Source: Planctomycetaceae bacterium (lineage in GTDB: Bacteria; Planctomycetota; Planctomycetia; Pirellulales; Pirellulaceae). Taken from it: 44,523 nt of DNA. Positions 25,307-33,211 of this stretch are shown here, piece by piece. The position numbers and the translations under genes are program-made. The stretch is from NCBI GenBank assembly GCA_007121535.1, contig SKKK01000330.1:1-44523 (forward strand), in the 5' to 3' direction. Each line of letters opens with the position of its first letter. The first letter of the stretch is position 1. Under the pieces are notes generated by a model, which saw only the letters and a list, made by a program, of their open reading frames with translations, searched no databases and had not been told where the DNA came from.

Positions 25307-26425
25307 ATGATGGGATGGAGCCTTGTCGCTGCACTTTGCATCAGCATGACAAGTCCGGGGGTAACGATCCCGGGAAACGATCGAGCACGTCAAGAACAGG
25401 TCTTCCAACGCTACTGGGGAACCGAGTTCGTTTGGAGATACGACGACCTACCGCAGGAGGGGGGCGTCGCGGAAGAGCGGATTCCTTACTCCGGGGACAT
25501 CTACCTGGATCGTCAGGGCGGAACGTTGAACGTGATGCGATTGTATGATCGCGCCTTTCATGGCGGTCGTATGCTCGCGACCGCCCACGAACAGTGGGAT
25601 ATCGATGTCTACAAGCAGCCCGCCAATCCGCGCTTGGCTCAGATATTTCGCAGACGATCACCGCGAATGGAAATCCCTAACTGGCACGGGCACTGCAACG
25701 GTTGGGCCGCCGCCGCCATCCGGCACGCCGAACCCGAGCGAAGCGTTCGACGTAACGGCGTGGTGTTCACGCCAGCAGACATCAAAGGATTGCTGGCGGA
25801 ATTGTATATGTATAACGACGTTGTCGATCTTTCCGGTTCCAGTCAAAATATCCAAGCGGGATTGCTGCACGCAGTCGTTGCCAACTGGATCGGGCGAGGA
25901 TCGCATGGATTGGGGCTGGAGGCAGATCCCGGTCCCGAAAAATGGAATTATCCCGCCTACGCCTTCGAAAGCACTACCGTGCGGCGTTCCCCGAACTCCG
26001 TCGATGTTCGCATGATCTTGCGTTACGCCAAAGATAGCCAGGGTGAGTATCAGCGAAGTCCGCGGATCGAACGGCAAAAACATTTTTTCTATCGATTGAA
26101 TTTGAACAGTCGCGGCGAGATCGTCGGGGGAACGTTCCATCGAAACAGCGAACGGATCGATATGCTGTGGATTCCGCTGCATCCCAAAGCGTCTGGCCAA
26201 CCGGGCAACGAGCGTGGCAATCCGCACCTGGACGTCGACAAGATTTTGGCGATCTGGCGTGAATCGGTGCCCGAAGAGACGCGCCGCACTTGGTTGATCG
26301 TCGATCCTTCTCCCCAGGATGCGGTGCCGGACGCGGTGCCAGACACTCTTGCCGGCCAATCGCTGATCCCGGTCCAAATCACCGGAGGAATCTCACCCCG
26401 GATGGCCCGCGCCGCGGCGCCATAG
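25307..26425 (+). CDS. Putative transglutaminase-like (elicitor family) exported protein
   Basis: 372 residues from ATG 25307 (ATG 25310 is equally possible), with GGAG at 25298-25301; the frame is open further upstream but overlaps the rnk-like gene. The start is hydrophobic (MGWSLVAALCIS), probably a short signal. The segment NWHGHCNGWAAAAIRHAEP near residue 124 resembles the active-site Cys motif of the transglutaminase-elicitor family, with ADIKGLLAELYMYND after it. It would form isopeptide bonds or act as a protease-like enzyme outside the cytoplasm. The family call is tentative. Confidence 0.5.
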   Translation: MMGWSLVAALCISMTSPGVTIPGNDRARQEQVFQRYWGTEFVWRYDDLPQEGGVAEERIPYSGDIYLDRQGGTLNVMRLYDRAFHGGRMLATAHEQWDIDVYKQPANPRLAQIFRRRSPRMEIPNWHGHCNGWAAAAIRHAEPERSVRRNGVVFTPADIKGLLAELYMYNDVVDLSGSSQNIQAGLLHAVVANWIGRGSHGLGLEADPGPEKWNYPAYAFESTTVRRSPNSVDVRMILRYAKDSQGEYQRSPRIERQKHFFYRLNLNSRGEIVGGTFHRNSERIDMLWIPLHPKASGQPGNERGNPHLDVDKILAIWRESVPEETRRTWLIVDPSPQDAVPDAVPDTLAGQSLIPVQITGGISPRMARAAAP

Positions 26426-26450
26426 CCCGGCGACAATGCCCTCGGAAAAC

Positions 26451-26488
26451 AACGCGGGGTGGATCATCGGATCTGCTCCGCGTTTTTT
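26451..26488 (+). terminator. Intrinsic terminator
   Basis: Stem ACGCGG (26452-26457) with CCGCGT (26478-26483), extended by an inner GATC/GATC pairing, followed by TTTTTT. It lies 26 bp after the stop of the 25307 gene. A second hairpin, AAAGGGGC/GCCCCCTTT, follows at 26496-26515. Confidence 0.8.
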
Positions 26489-26513
26489 ATTTGAAAAAGG
26501 GGCTTTGCCCCCT

Positions 26514-26543
26514 TTGGCGTTCCATCGGGCAAAAAGTTAAAAT
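26514..26543 (+). promoter_or_regulatory. Weak candidate promoter for moxR
   Basis: TTGGCG (26514-26519), 18 bp, TAAAAT (26538-26543). It follows the terminator, so some promoter is needed here; the match is only fair. Confidence 0.3.
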
Positions 26544-26605
26544 GGGTCGCGTTCTGGAGTGCGAGAAATGGGCATCTACCTATCAAAACCTCGACGGAGA
26601 CCCTG

Positions 26606-27550
26606 ATGGCAGACGATCTGCTTCAAGCGGTGGAGCAACTGGACGAAAACATGCGCAGCGTCGTGCTGGGCAAACCCGAAGTGGTCAGGATGTGTTTGAT
26701 CGCGCTGTTGGCTGGCGAGCACGTTCTGTTGGAGGATGTCCCCGGCGTGGGTAAAACGCTAGTCGGAAAAGCCTTGGCGAAGAGCCTGCATGGCGAGTTC
26801 TGTCGACTGCAGTTCACGCCGGATCTGCTGCCCAGCGATATCGTGGGCAGCAGCCTGTTCAACTCGAAGACCTCGGAGTTCGAATACAAAGAAGGGCCGA
26901 TCTTTGCCAACGTCGTGTTGGCCGACGAAATCAATCGCGCGCCGCCCAGGACCCAGAGTGCGCTGTTGGAAGCGATGAGCGATTGCCAGGTTTCCGTGGA
27001 CGGCGTGACCTATCCCTTGCCCAAACCGTTTATCGTCATCGCCACGCAGAATCCCTTCGAATTCGAAGGGACGTACTCGTTGCCCGAGAGCCAATTGGAC
27101 CGGTTTCTGGTGCGAATCTCGATGGGCTACCCGGATCGGGACGCCGAACGCCAAGTGCTGGCCTCGCACCGCGACGGCGAACCGGTCGAGTTGCTGCAGC
27201 CGGTGCTGGCCGCCGATCAGGTCGTCGAGGTGCAAAAGGTGGTTCGCCGCGTCCGCGTCGACGATTCCATCTACGAATACCTGTTGGATATCGTGGCTGC
27301 CACGCGGGAATGCGACGAATTGCACGTGGGAGTCAGCACGCGAGGGGTGATCAGCCTGTACCGTGCCGCTCAGGCTTCGGCACTGATCGATCGTCGCGAC
27401 TATGTGGTTCCCGACGACGTGAAACAATTGGCCGTTTCCGTGCTGGCGCATCGAGTCGTCACGAAAGGGTTCTTGCAATCCGACAGTCGCGGCGCCGCGG
27501 AGGGGATCATCCGCCGCTTGACCGAAGAGATCCCCGTACCCACCGATTAG
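26606..27550 (+). CDS. MoxR-family AAA+ ATPase
   Basis: 314 residues from ATG 26606, with GGAGA about 6 bases upstream. Motifs: Walker A EDVPGVGKT, Walker B VLADEINRAPPRTQSALLEAM, sensor 1 VIATQNPFEFEGTYSLPESQLDRF, and the lid region VSTRGVISLYRAAQA with DYVVPDDVKQLAV. MoxR ATPases remodel protein complexes, usually together with DUF58 and VWA-domain partners encoded next door. Here no such partner follows; the next gene is convergent. A VWA protein is encoded at 40733 but far away. Confidence 0.93.
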   Translation: MADDLLQAVEQLDENMRSVVLGKPEVVRMCLIALLAGEHVLLEDVPGVGKTLVGKALAKSLHGEFCRLQFTPDLLPSDIVGSSLFNSKTSEFEYKEGPIFANVVLADEINRAPPRTQSALLEAMSDCQVSVDGVTYPLPKPFIVIATQNPFEFEGTYSLPESQLDRFLVRISMGYPDRDAERQVLASHRDGEPVELLQPVLAADQVVEVQKVVRRVRVDDSIYEYLLDIVAATRECDELHVGVSTRGVISLYRAAQASALIDRRDYVVPDDVKQLAVSVLAHRVVTKGFLQSDSRGAAEGIIRRLTEEIPVPTD

Positions 27551-27606
27551 GCTCTGTCAGAAAAGGGAGGCTGACCCTCTCCGAGGCTGTGAAAAAATGG
27601 GACTGG

Positions 27607-27651
27607 CTCGCTGACGCTTCGGGTTACAAATCACCCGGGTTAGTGAGCGAG
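27607..27651. repeat. 45-bp palindromic element between convergent genes
   Basis: Outer arms CTCGCT and AGCGAG pair, with partial pairing inside (CGGGTT with ACCCGG). The last codons and TAA stop of the BBP7 gene lie within its right arm. It could serve as a bidirectional terminator, but there is no T-run; it looks like a dispersed repeat. Confidence 0.5.
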
Positions 27652-28947
27652 GACCATCCCGATTGTCGGGCCGTGGTAGACGACGCGACCACTGGCGTCC
27701 AACGCTCCGGGCCCGGAAACCAAGGAGTTGACGTCCACCATGAAATTCTCTGATGCCAACGCCACGCCGCTGAGCCACATCGCGTTGTAACCCAGTTGGA
27801 CGGTCCAGGCCGGAGCGACTTGGTAATTGAACATCAAGGACAAGTCGCCCATGAAAGTAGTGCGATCGCCCTGTGCCGGCAGTGGGGAAGGAACGCCTGG
27901 TACCGTGGATTGGATGCGATTCGATGCGTCGTTGAAGAACATCACGCCCTTGATCTCGAAATCGACCCAGCCACGATCAACTACCAGGAACTGGGACAGC
28001 GCACCGATCTGGATCCCGAACATGTTGTTGCCCGTCTTTACAGTGACATCGCTATTGCTGTTGTTGCTATTGCTGTTGCTGCTATTGCTGTCGTTGTATT
28101 GAAATTGCTCGCCGATTTGCATGTACCGCAAACCGATCAGGCACGACGTTTCCGCTCGGACCTGAGGGTCGAGCGCCGTGCGCACTCGCCGACGCAGATT
28201 CAACTCGGCGTTGTCCAAACGCGATCGGAACCGGATGTTGGCATTCGTGTTGAAATCCAGGCCCGGCTGCGGATCCCATTCATCTTCCGTCAACGTAAAC
28301 AGGCCCGGCTGGCCGCCGGGATTGCCGAAGTTGGAAAGCGGCGACAGCATGTTGCCTGGGACACCCCCGCCAATCGGCGGAGTATACAGGACCTGAGCTT
28401 GGTCGGACCATTGGTGCGTCCCGAAGTACGAGCCTTCGATCCGATACCAGTCGCCCAGGGCTCGACCGAGGGTCACGCGGAATCCAGGTTCGAAATTGTC
28501 GTTGAAATCATTGGTGCCCAGGACGGCTTCGCGGTCGTAGGTGAAGATCTCATCGACGACGGCGCCGTCACTGTCGCGGATGACTTCGACGTTCTCGATC
28601 GCGATAGCCTGGAATGGCTGCGATCCGCTCTGGTCTCGCCGCAGCGGCAGGAACTCGGCTGAGGCGTACCACAGGGGGGGCGTTGAATTGTGAAACACGC
28701 AATTGCGGTCCCGATCAAAGTACCCGCCGCCGCATGGATCGTGCCAGAACAGGCTGTGTCCGCCCATCGTCTCCAGTACCGGATACGGGGCCGGACAACT
28801 TGCCATGTCGACGCATCCGGAACCGCAGCCGCAATTGTCGGCCAAGCTCGGGGTCACCCATCCCAACATTCCCCATACGATCAGCGCCCAACCCAACACC
28901 AACGTCGCTCGTCTGGTCTTCCATGCTGGCTGTGCCATCTGCATCAT
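27640..28947 (-). CDS. BBP7-type outer-membrane beta-barrel protein
   Basis: 435 residues from the ATG at 28947 (28944 also possible), directly after a G-rich ribosome binding site. The frame reaches 29046 but without better support. A signal peptide ends near SLADN. The mature N-terminus is Cys-rich (NCGCGSGCVDMASCPAPYP). It continues with alternating hydrophobic beta strands (WYASAEFLPLRRD, GFRVTLGRALGDWYRIEGSY, NAELNLRRR, SCLIGLRYMQIGEQF) and ends VVYHGPTIGMVLAH. This is the pattern of BBP7 proteins, a planctomycete-specific family. A Ser/Asn tract interrupts it near residue 285. Function is unknown, presumably outer-membrane structure. Confidence 0.8.
   Translation of the reverse strand: MMQMAQPAWKTRRATLVLGWALIVWGMLGWVTPSLADNCGCGSGCVDMASCPAPYPVLETMGGHSLFWHDPCGGGYFDRDRNCVFHNSTPPLWYASAEFLPLRRDQSGSQPFQAIAIENVEVIRDSDGAVVDEIFTYDREAVLGTNDFNDNFEPGFRVTLGRALGDWYRIEGSYFGTHQWSDQAQVLYTPPIGGGVPGNMLSPLSNFGNPGGQPGLFTLTEDEWDPQPGLDFNTNANIRFRSRLDNAELNLRRRVRTALDPQVRAETSCLIGLRYMQIGEQFQYNDSNSSNSNSNNSNSDVTVKTGNNMFGIQIGALSQFLVVDRGWVDFEIKGVMFFNDASNRIQSTVPGVPSPLPAQGDRTTFMGDLSLMFNYQVAPAWTVQLGYNAMWLSGVALASENFMVDVNSLVSGPGALDASGRVVYHGPTIGMVLAH
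28051..28096 (-). repeat. Short tandem repeat encoding a Ser/Asn tract
   Basis: Repeats of GCTATTGCTGTT-like 6-12 bp units on the plus strand encode a SNSSNSNSNNSNS tract in the BBP7 protein. It sits in a probable surface or periplasmic loop. Confidence 0.7.
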
Positions 28948-29161
28948 CCCCCCCCTCGGAAATCCTTGCGGTTTCAAACCGTATCTCGCCTCGAGCGCGA
29001 GCGTAATCCTTAGCATTAGTTCGACGGTTTTAATCGATACCAGCAATGTCTTTGGAATACTCGGAAAAGAAGCCGTAGATTACCTATTTTCACCTTGCGG
29101 TGGGTCTCCCCGAAGGGACCGGGACAAATCAGCACCGATGGACCCGCGTGATTGATGTTCG

Positions 29162-29190
29162 TTGCCAACTTTGGCCAGCTTGCTTATACT
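29162..29190 (+). promoter_or_regulatory. Sigma-70-like promoter for the S41 protease gene
   Basis: TTGCCA (29162-29167) and TATACT (29185-29190) with exactly 17 bp between. Transcription would start near 29197, which rules out in-frame starts upstream of 29215. Confidence 0.65.
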
Positions 29191-29214
29191 TGGTGGTTCG
29201 AATGCCAAGTCACC

Positions 29215-30765
29215 ATGGGAATCAAGAACATGTGGAAGTTGCGTTTGCAATCCGAGCCTGCAAGAGCCTCGATCAAGAGCGTGCCGGGTGTCATCCTGGT
29301 CGTGATCGGCTGCTTGATTGTCCCCGAAAGATGGGTTTCGGCCATCGAAGATGATCCGCCGATCGTTGCTGAAGAACTGGAGGCTGATGATGACGATTAC
29401 TACGAACTCTTCAAGCTGTTGGCCGATACGTTGGACCAGATCGAGCGGAATTACGTCAAACCGGTGGACCGCCGCCAATTGGTGGACGCGGCGATCCGCG
29501 GGATGTTGTCGGAATTGGACCAATATTCCAGCTACATCCCGCCGCGACAACTGAATCGCTTTCGGACTCGCGTCGAAGCGGAATTCGGCGGAGTGGGCAT
29601 CCAGGTGACGATGGATCAGGGTCGTCTGAAGGTGATCAGCCCCATCGTCGGAACGCCCGCGTATCGAGGCGGCATGATGGCGGGCGACATTATTTTGGCA
29701 ATCGACGGCCAAACGGCTGACGGGATTTCCATCGACGATGCGGTGCAACTGATGCAAGGCACGCCGGGCACCGAAGTGGAAGTCAAAGTGCTGTCCCCCG
29801 GGCACGACGAACCTCGGGTGCTGTCGCTCCGGCGTGAAATCATCCAGGTACAAACCGTGCTGGGTGACACACGCGATGAATCGGATGCTTGGAATTGGAT
29901 GTTCGACGACCAGCACAAAATCGGTTACATCCGCTTGACCGCTTTTGGGCGGCGGACCGTCGACGAACTGACGGCGGCGCTGGACCAGTTGATCGAACAG
30001 GGCCTTCAGGGCCTGGTGCTGGACCTGCGTTTCAACCCGGGAGGCTTGCTCTCGGCAGCCGTCGAAATATGCGATCTGTTCATCCCCGAAGGCCGGATCG
30101 TCAGTACCAAGGGAAGGAACACGCCGACGCGAAGCTGGGATGCGAGATCCCGGGGTACGTATCCGGCGTTTCCGATGGTTGTGCTGATCAACCGATACAG
30201 TGCCAGCGCCAGCGAAATCATCGCGGCGTGCCTGCAGGATCATCAACGAGCGTTGATTGTCGGCGAGCGGAGTTGGGGCAAAGGCAGCGTGCAGAACGTG
30301 GTCGAACTTGAACAGGGCAGCAGCGCGCTGAAGCTGACCACCTCCGACTACCGACGTCCCAACGGCCAGAACATCCATCGCTTTGAGGGCATGACGGAGG
30401 AAGACGCTTGGGGCGTTGTCCCCGACGAAGGCTATCTGTTGGAGATGACCATCGACGAACTGACCCGGTGGGGCATCCAGCGTCGCCGCAAGGACATCGT
30501 GCGCCGTCCCGGGGATGCCCCTCTGGAAATGCTGGAAGACCTGATCGTGCCCGAGGATGACGCGACGGACGATGATCTGGCGGAAGCTGGGGCCGAGGCA
30601 TCCGACCCGTTCGTCGATCGTCAATTGGAGAAGGCGCTGGAATACCTGGTGAAAAAACTGGCGGCAGCCGAAGCCGTAGCGGAACGAGACGGATCGTCAG
30701 CGGAATCGACCGTCACGGAAGTGGAAGACCATGACGCGAATCTTGACGATCGAAACGACCTGTGA
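29215..30765 (+). CDS. S41-family C-terminal processing protease
   Basis: 516 residues from ATG 29215; ATG 29230 is an alternative. A hydrophobic segment, VPGVILVVIGCLIV, near residue 23 is a signal or anchor, so the enzyme acts in the periplasm. A PDZ domain spans about 125-215 (GGVGIQV, YRGGMMAGDIILAIDG). The protease core follows: VLDLRFNPGGLLSAAVEI, the catalytic Ser in NRYSASASEIIAACLQD and the Lys in GERSWGKGSVQ. The C-terminal 70 residues are acidic and variable. It overlaps tsaD by 35 bp, so the two are co-transcribed. Confidence 0.92.
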   Translation: MGIKNMWKLRLQSEPARASIKSVPGVILVVIGCLIVPERWVSAIEDDPPIVAEELEADDDDYYELFKLLADTLDQIERNYVKPVDRRQLVDAAIRGMLSELDQYSSYIPPRQLNRFRTRVEAEFGGVGIQVTMDQGRLKVISPIVGTPAYRGGMMAGDIILAIDGQTADGISIDDAVQLMQGTPGTEVEVKVLSPGHDEPRVLSLRREIIQVQTVLGDTRDESDAWNWMFDDQHKIGYIRLTAFGRRTVDELTAALDQLIEQGLQGLVLDLRFNPGGLLSAAVEICDLFIPEGRIVSTKGRNTPTRSWDARSRGTYPAFPMVVLINRYSASASEIIAACLQDHQRALIVGERSWGKGSVQNVVELEQGSSALKLTTSDYRRPNGQNIHRFEGMTEEDAWGVVPDEGYLLEMTIDELTRWGIQRRRKDIVRRPGDAPLEMLEDLIVPEDDATDDDLAEAGAEASDPFVDRQLEKALEYLVKKLAAAEAVAERDGSSAESTVTEVEDHDANLDDRNDL

Positions 30766-31756
30766 CGAAACGGCGGCGGCGGTCGTCACGGATCGTCTGG
30801 AGGTCCTGGCATCGGTCGTGGCCTCGCAGGATGACCTGCACCGCAGATTCCAAGGGGTGGTGCCGGAGATCGCCGCGCGAGCCCACGTCGAACGCATCCT
30901 GCCGGTGATCGACGAAACGTTGCGACGCGCCCAATTGACGTTGAACGATTTGGACGCCATCGCGGTCGCCAACACGCCGGGGCTGGCCGGTTCGCTGCTG
31001 GTCGGTCTGGTCGCGGCAAAGACTTTATGCCTGGCCACCGGCAAGCCGTTGTTGGCGGTGAATCATCTGCACGCCCACATCTACGCTTGCCGGATCGCCG
31101 AGGGCCGGGAGATTTTCCCTTGCGTCGGTCTGATTGTCAGCGGCGGACACAGCCATCTGTACCATTGCCGCAATCCTTTCGACTTCGAGCCGCTTGGGGG
31201 GACGATCGATGACGCGGCGGGCGAGGCGTTTGACAAGGTGGCCAACATGTTGGGGCTGCCCTTCCCGGGCGGCCCGGCTCTTTCGCGAATCGCCGCTGAG
31301 GGGAATCCCGGGGCCTACCGGTTCCCCCGCGCCTTTTTGAACGACGATCAGCGACTGGACTTCAGCTTCAGTGGTCTGAAGACCGCCGTGCGGTACGAGA
31401 TCGCGGGACCCGGCCGACCCGATTTTTCGGCCGTCGATCTGCCTCCGCAACGCGCCGCCGACCTGGCCGCCAGTTTTCAGGAAGCGGTCGTCGATTGTCT
31501 GGTCGGGAAGTCGGCATTGGCGGTTCGCAAGACGGGCATCGGACGATTGTGCATCGGCGGCGGGGTCGCGGCGAACCGGCGACTTCGCGAACGACTCCAG
31601 CAGACGGCTCGCCGCGAAGGCTTTGAACTGCTGATCGCCCCGATGGCGCTGTGCACCGATAACGCGGTGATGGGCGCGATCGCGATCGAGCGGCTGAAGG
31701 CCGGCAAGGTGGAATCCCTGGATCTGGACATCTACCCCGGGCTGGTACGGCATTGA
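30731..31756 (+). CDS. tsaD: tRNA N6-adenosine threonylcarbamoyltransferase
   Basis: 341 residues of the Kae1/TsaD family. It begins ILTIETTCDETAAAVV. The metal-binding His pair is in VNHLHAHIYA, the family motif is SGGHSHLY, then GGTIDDAAGEAFDKVANMLGL-type sequence, FSFSGLKTAV, and CIGGGVAANRRLR with CTDNAVM (metal Asp) at the end. It transfers threonylcarbamoyl from its adenylate to A37 of ANN-decoding tRNAs. Length is normal. It overlaps the end of the protease gene. Confidence 0.96.
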   Translation: MTRILTIETTCDETAAAVVTDRLEVLASVVASQDDLHRRFQGVVPEIAARAHVERILPVIDETLRRAQLTLNDLDAIAVANTPGLAGSLLVGLVAAKTLCLATGKPLLAVNHLHAHIYACRIAEGREIFPCVGLIVSGGHSHLYHCRNPFDFEPLGGTIDDAAGEAFDKVANMLGLPFPGGPALSRIAAEGNPGAYRFPRAFLNDDQRLDFSFSGLKTAVRYEIAGPGRPDFSAVDLPPQRAADLAASFQEAVVDCLVGKSALAVRKTGIGRLCIGGGVAANRRLRERLQQTARREGFELLIAPMALCTDNAVMGAIAIERLKAGKVESLDLDIYPGLVRH

Positions 31757-31864
31757 TGCGATCGGCCCGCGGATGGCTTGGATTGTTTGGGCACGCGGTG
31801 CAATACCACGTTCGTGTGGACCTGCCCGATCCTGAGCAGCATAATTCGGGCATGGACATGGATA

Positions 31865-33211
31865 TCAGGAGGGCGGCGCTTCGGATTCGATGGCTTGCAG
31901 TTTGTAGATCAAGGCGCGGCGGCTGATGCCCAGCTTCTTTGCTGTTTGCGTGCGGTTCCCGCCGCATTCCTGCAGCGTGGCCAAAATGGTGGCTCGTTCG
32001 ATCTGGGACAGCCGCCCCATCGGTTCGCTGTCCGCCGTGGCCTCGGGCGGGACGGCTTGGGCGACCTTCGGCGGCAGGTGTTCGGGAAGGATCACGTCAC
32101 CGCGACACAGCAGGCAGGCTCGCTGGATCGCATTGCGCAACTCGCGCACGTTACCGGGCCACGGTGCGACCAGCAGGCAATTCATGGCTTGCGGCGACAA
32201 CCGCACCGGTCCACCCGCGAATTCGCTGGCAAACCGGCGAGCCAGCGGCGGGATATCCTCGCGGCGATCGCGCAGCGGCAACTGCTTGACTTCCACCACG
32301 TTGATGCGGTAATACAAATCGTCGCGAAACCGGCCTTCGGCCACTTCTGTCTCCAGATCCCGATTGGTGGCTGCGATCAATCGCACGTCCACCTCGATGG
32401 TCCGGTCGCTGCCGACAGGCGAGATCTGGCCCGTCTCCAAGGCGCGCAGCAACTTGGGCTGTAGGGCCAGCGGCATTTCCCCGATCTCGTCCAGAAACAG
32501 ACTACCCCCGTCCGCGGCACGGAACACGCCTTGCCTGGCCTCCGAGGCGCCGGTGAAGGCGCCCTTGCTGTGCCCGAACAGCTCGCTTTCGATCAACGTT
32601 TCCGGCAGACTGGCACAATTGGCCGCCACCAGCGGCCCTTCCGCGCGAGGGCTCCAGCGGTGGATCAGCTCGGCGATCAGCTCTTTGCCCGTCCCGCTCT
32701 CGCCGGTGATCAGGATCGGCACGTTGGACGGCGCGACCATCGCCACGGTCTCCAGCATGCGACGCATGCCCAAGCTTTCGAAGATCACGTCCTCCGGCAA
32801 TTCCGGCAACTCGGGGCGTGGAAGCGGGTCTTGGCCACGGGCAAGGCCCAGCAGGTCCTGGATGACCACCCGCAGCTCGTCCAGATCCACAGGTTTGGCC
32901 AAATAGTCATCCGCGCCGGTCTTCATCGCTGCGACGGCCTGCCGCAGATCGGCATAGGCGGTGATCAACAACACCGGCAATTGTTGGTGCAGTTTGCGGA
33001 TTTCCTCCAACGTCTGCAGCCCGCTGATTCCCGGCAGACGGACATCCAGCAGCACCAACGCCGGCGCGTTCTCCCGAATCAACGCCAACGCCCGTTCGCC
33101 GCTCTCCGCTTCGACGACTTGACAACCGAGCGTCTCGACCAGGCTACTCAGCAGTTGCCGCTGGCTCGCTTCGTCGTCCACGACCAGGAGGGTCGGTTTG
33201 GTTGCTGCCAT
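31865..33211 (-). CDS. Sigma-54-dependent response regulator of the 34-kb sensor kinase
   Basis: 448 residues from ATG 33211 with AGGTGGG just upstream (a GTG at 33220 is in frame). Receiver: LLVVDDE, phospho-acceptor Asp56 in LLDVRLP, Thr in LITA, Lys in LAKPVD. AAA+ domain: GESGTGKE, an intact GAFTGA loop, and SLFLDEIGEMPL. The C-terminus is a Fis-type helix-turn-helix (GNRTQTAKKLGISRRALIYKL). Its 5' end overlaps the kinase gene by 68 bp. It most likely drives the -24/-12 promoter at 35117-35132, giving positive feedback on its own operon. Confidence 0.93.
   Translation of the reverse strand: MAATKPTLLVVDDEASQRQLLSSLVETLGCQVVEAESGERALALIRENAPALVLLDVRLPGISGLQTLEEIRKLHQQLPVLLITAYADLRQAVAAMKTGADDYLAKPVDLDELRVVIQDLLGLARGQDPLPRPELPELPEDVIFESLGMRRMLETVAMVAPSNVPILITGESGTGKELIAELIHRWSPRAEGPLVAANCASLPETLIESELFGHSKGAFTGASEARQGVFRAADGGSLFLDEIGEMPLALQPKLLRALETGQISPVGSDRTIEVDVRLIAATNRDLETEVAEGRFRDDLYYRINVVEVKQLPLRDRREDIPPLARRFASEFAGGPVRLSPQAMNCLLVAPWPGNVRELRNAIQRACLLCRGDVILPEHLPPKVAQAVPPEATADSEPMGRLSQIERATILATLQECGGNRTQTAKKLGISRRALIYKLQAIESEAPPS

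Noticed and set aside
28051-28096. Repeat cluster considered as a CRISPR
   Set aside because: Units are 6-12 bp, contiguous, without spacers, and lie in a coding frame.
29080-30624. 514-codon minus-strand frame opposite the S41 protease
   Set aside because: Shadow of a gene with clear catalytic motifs.
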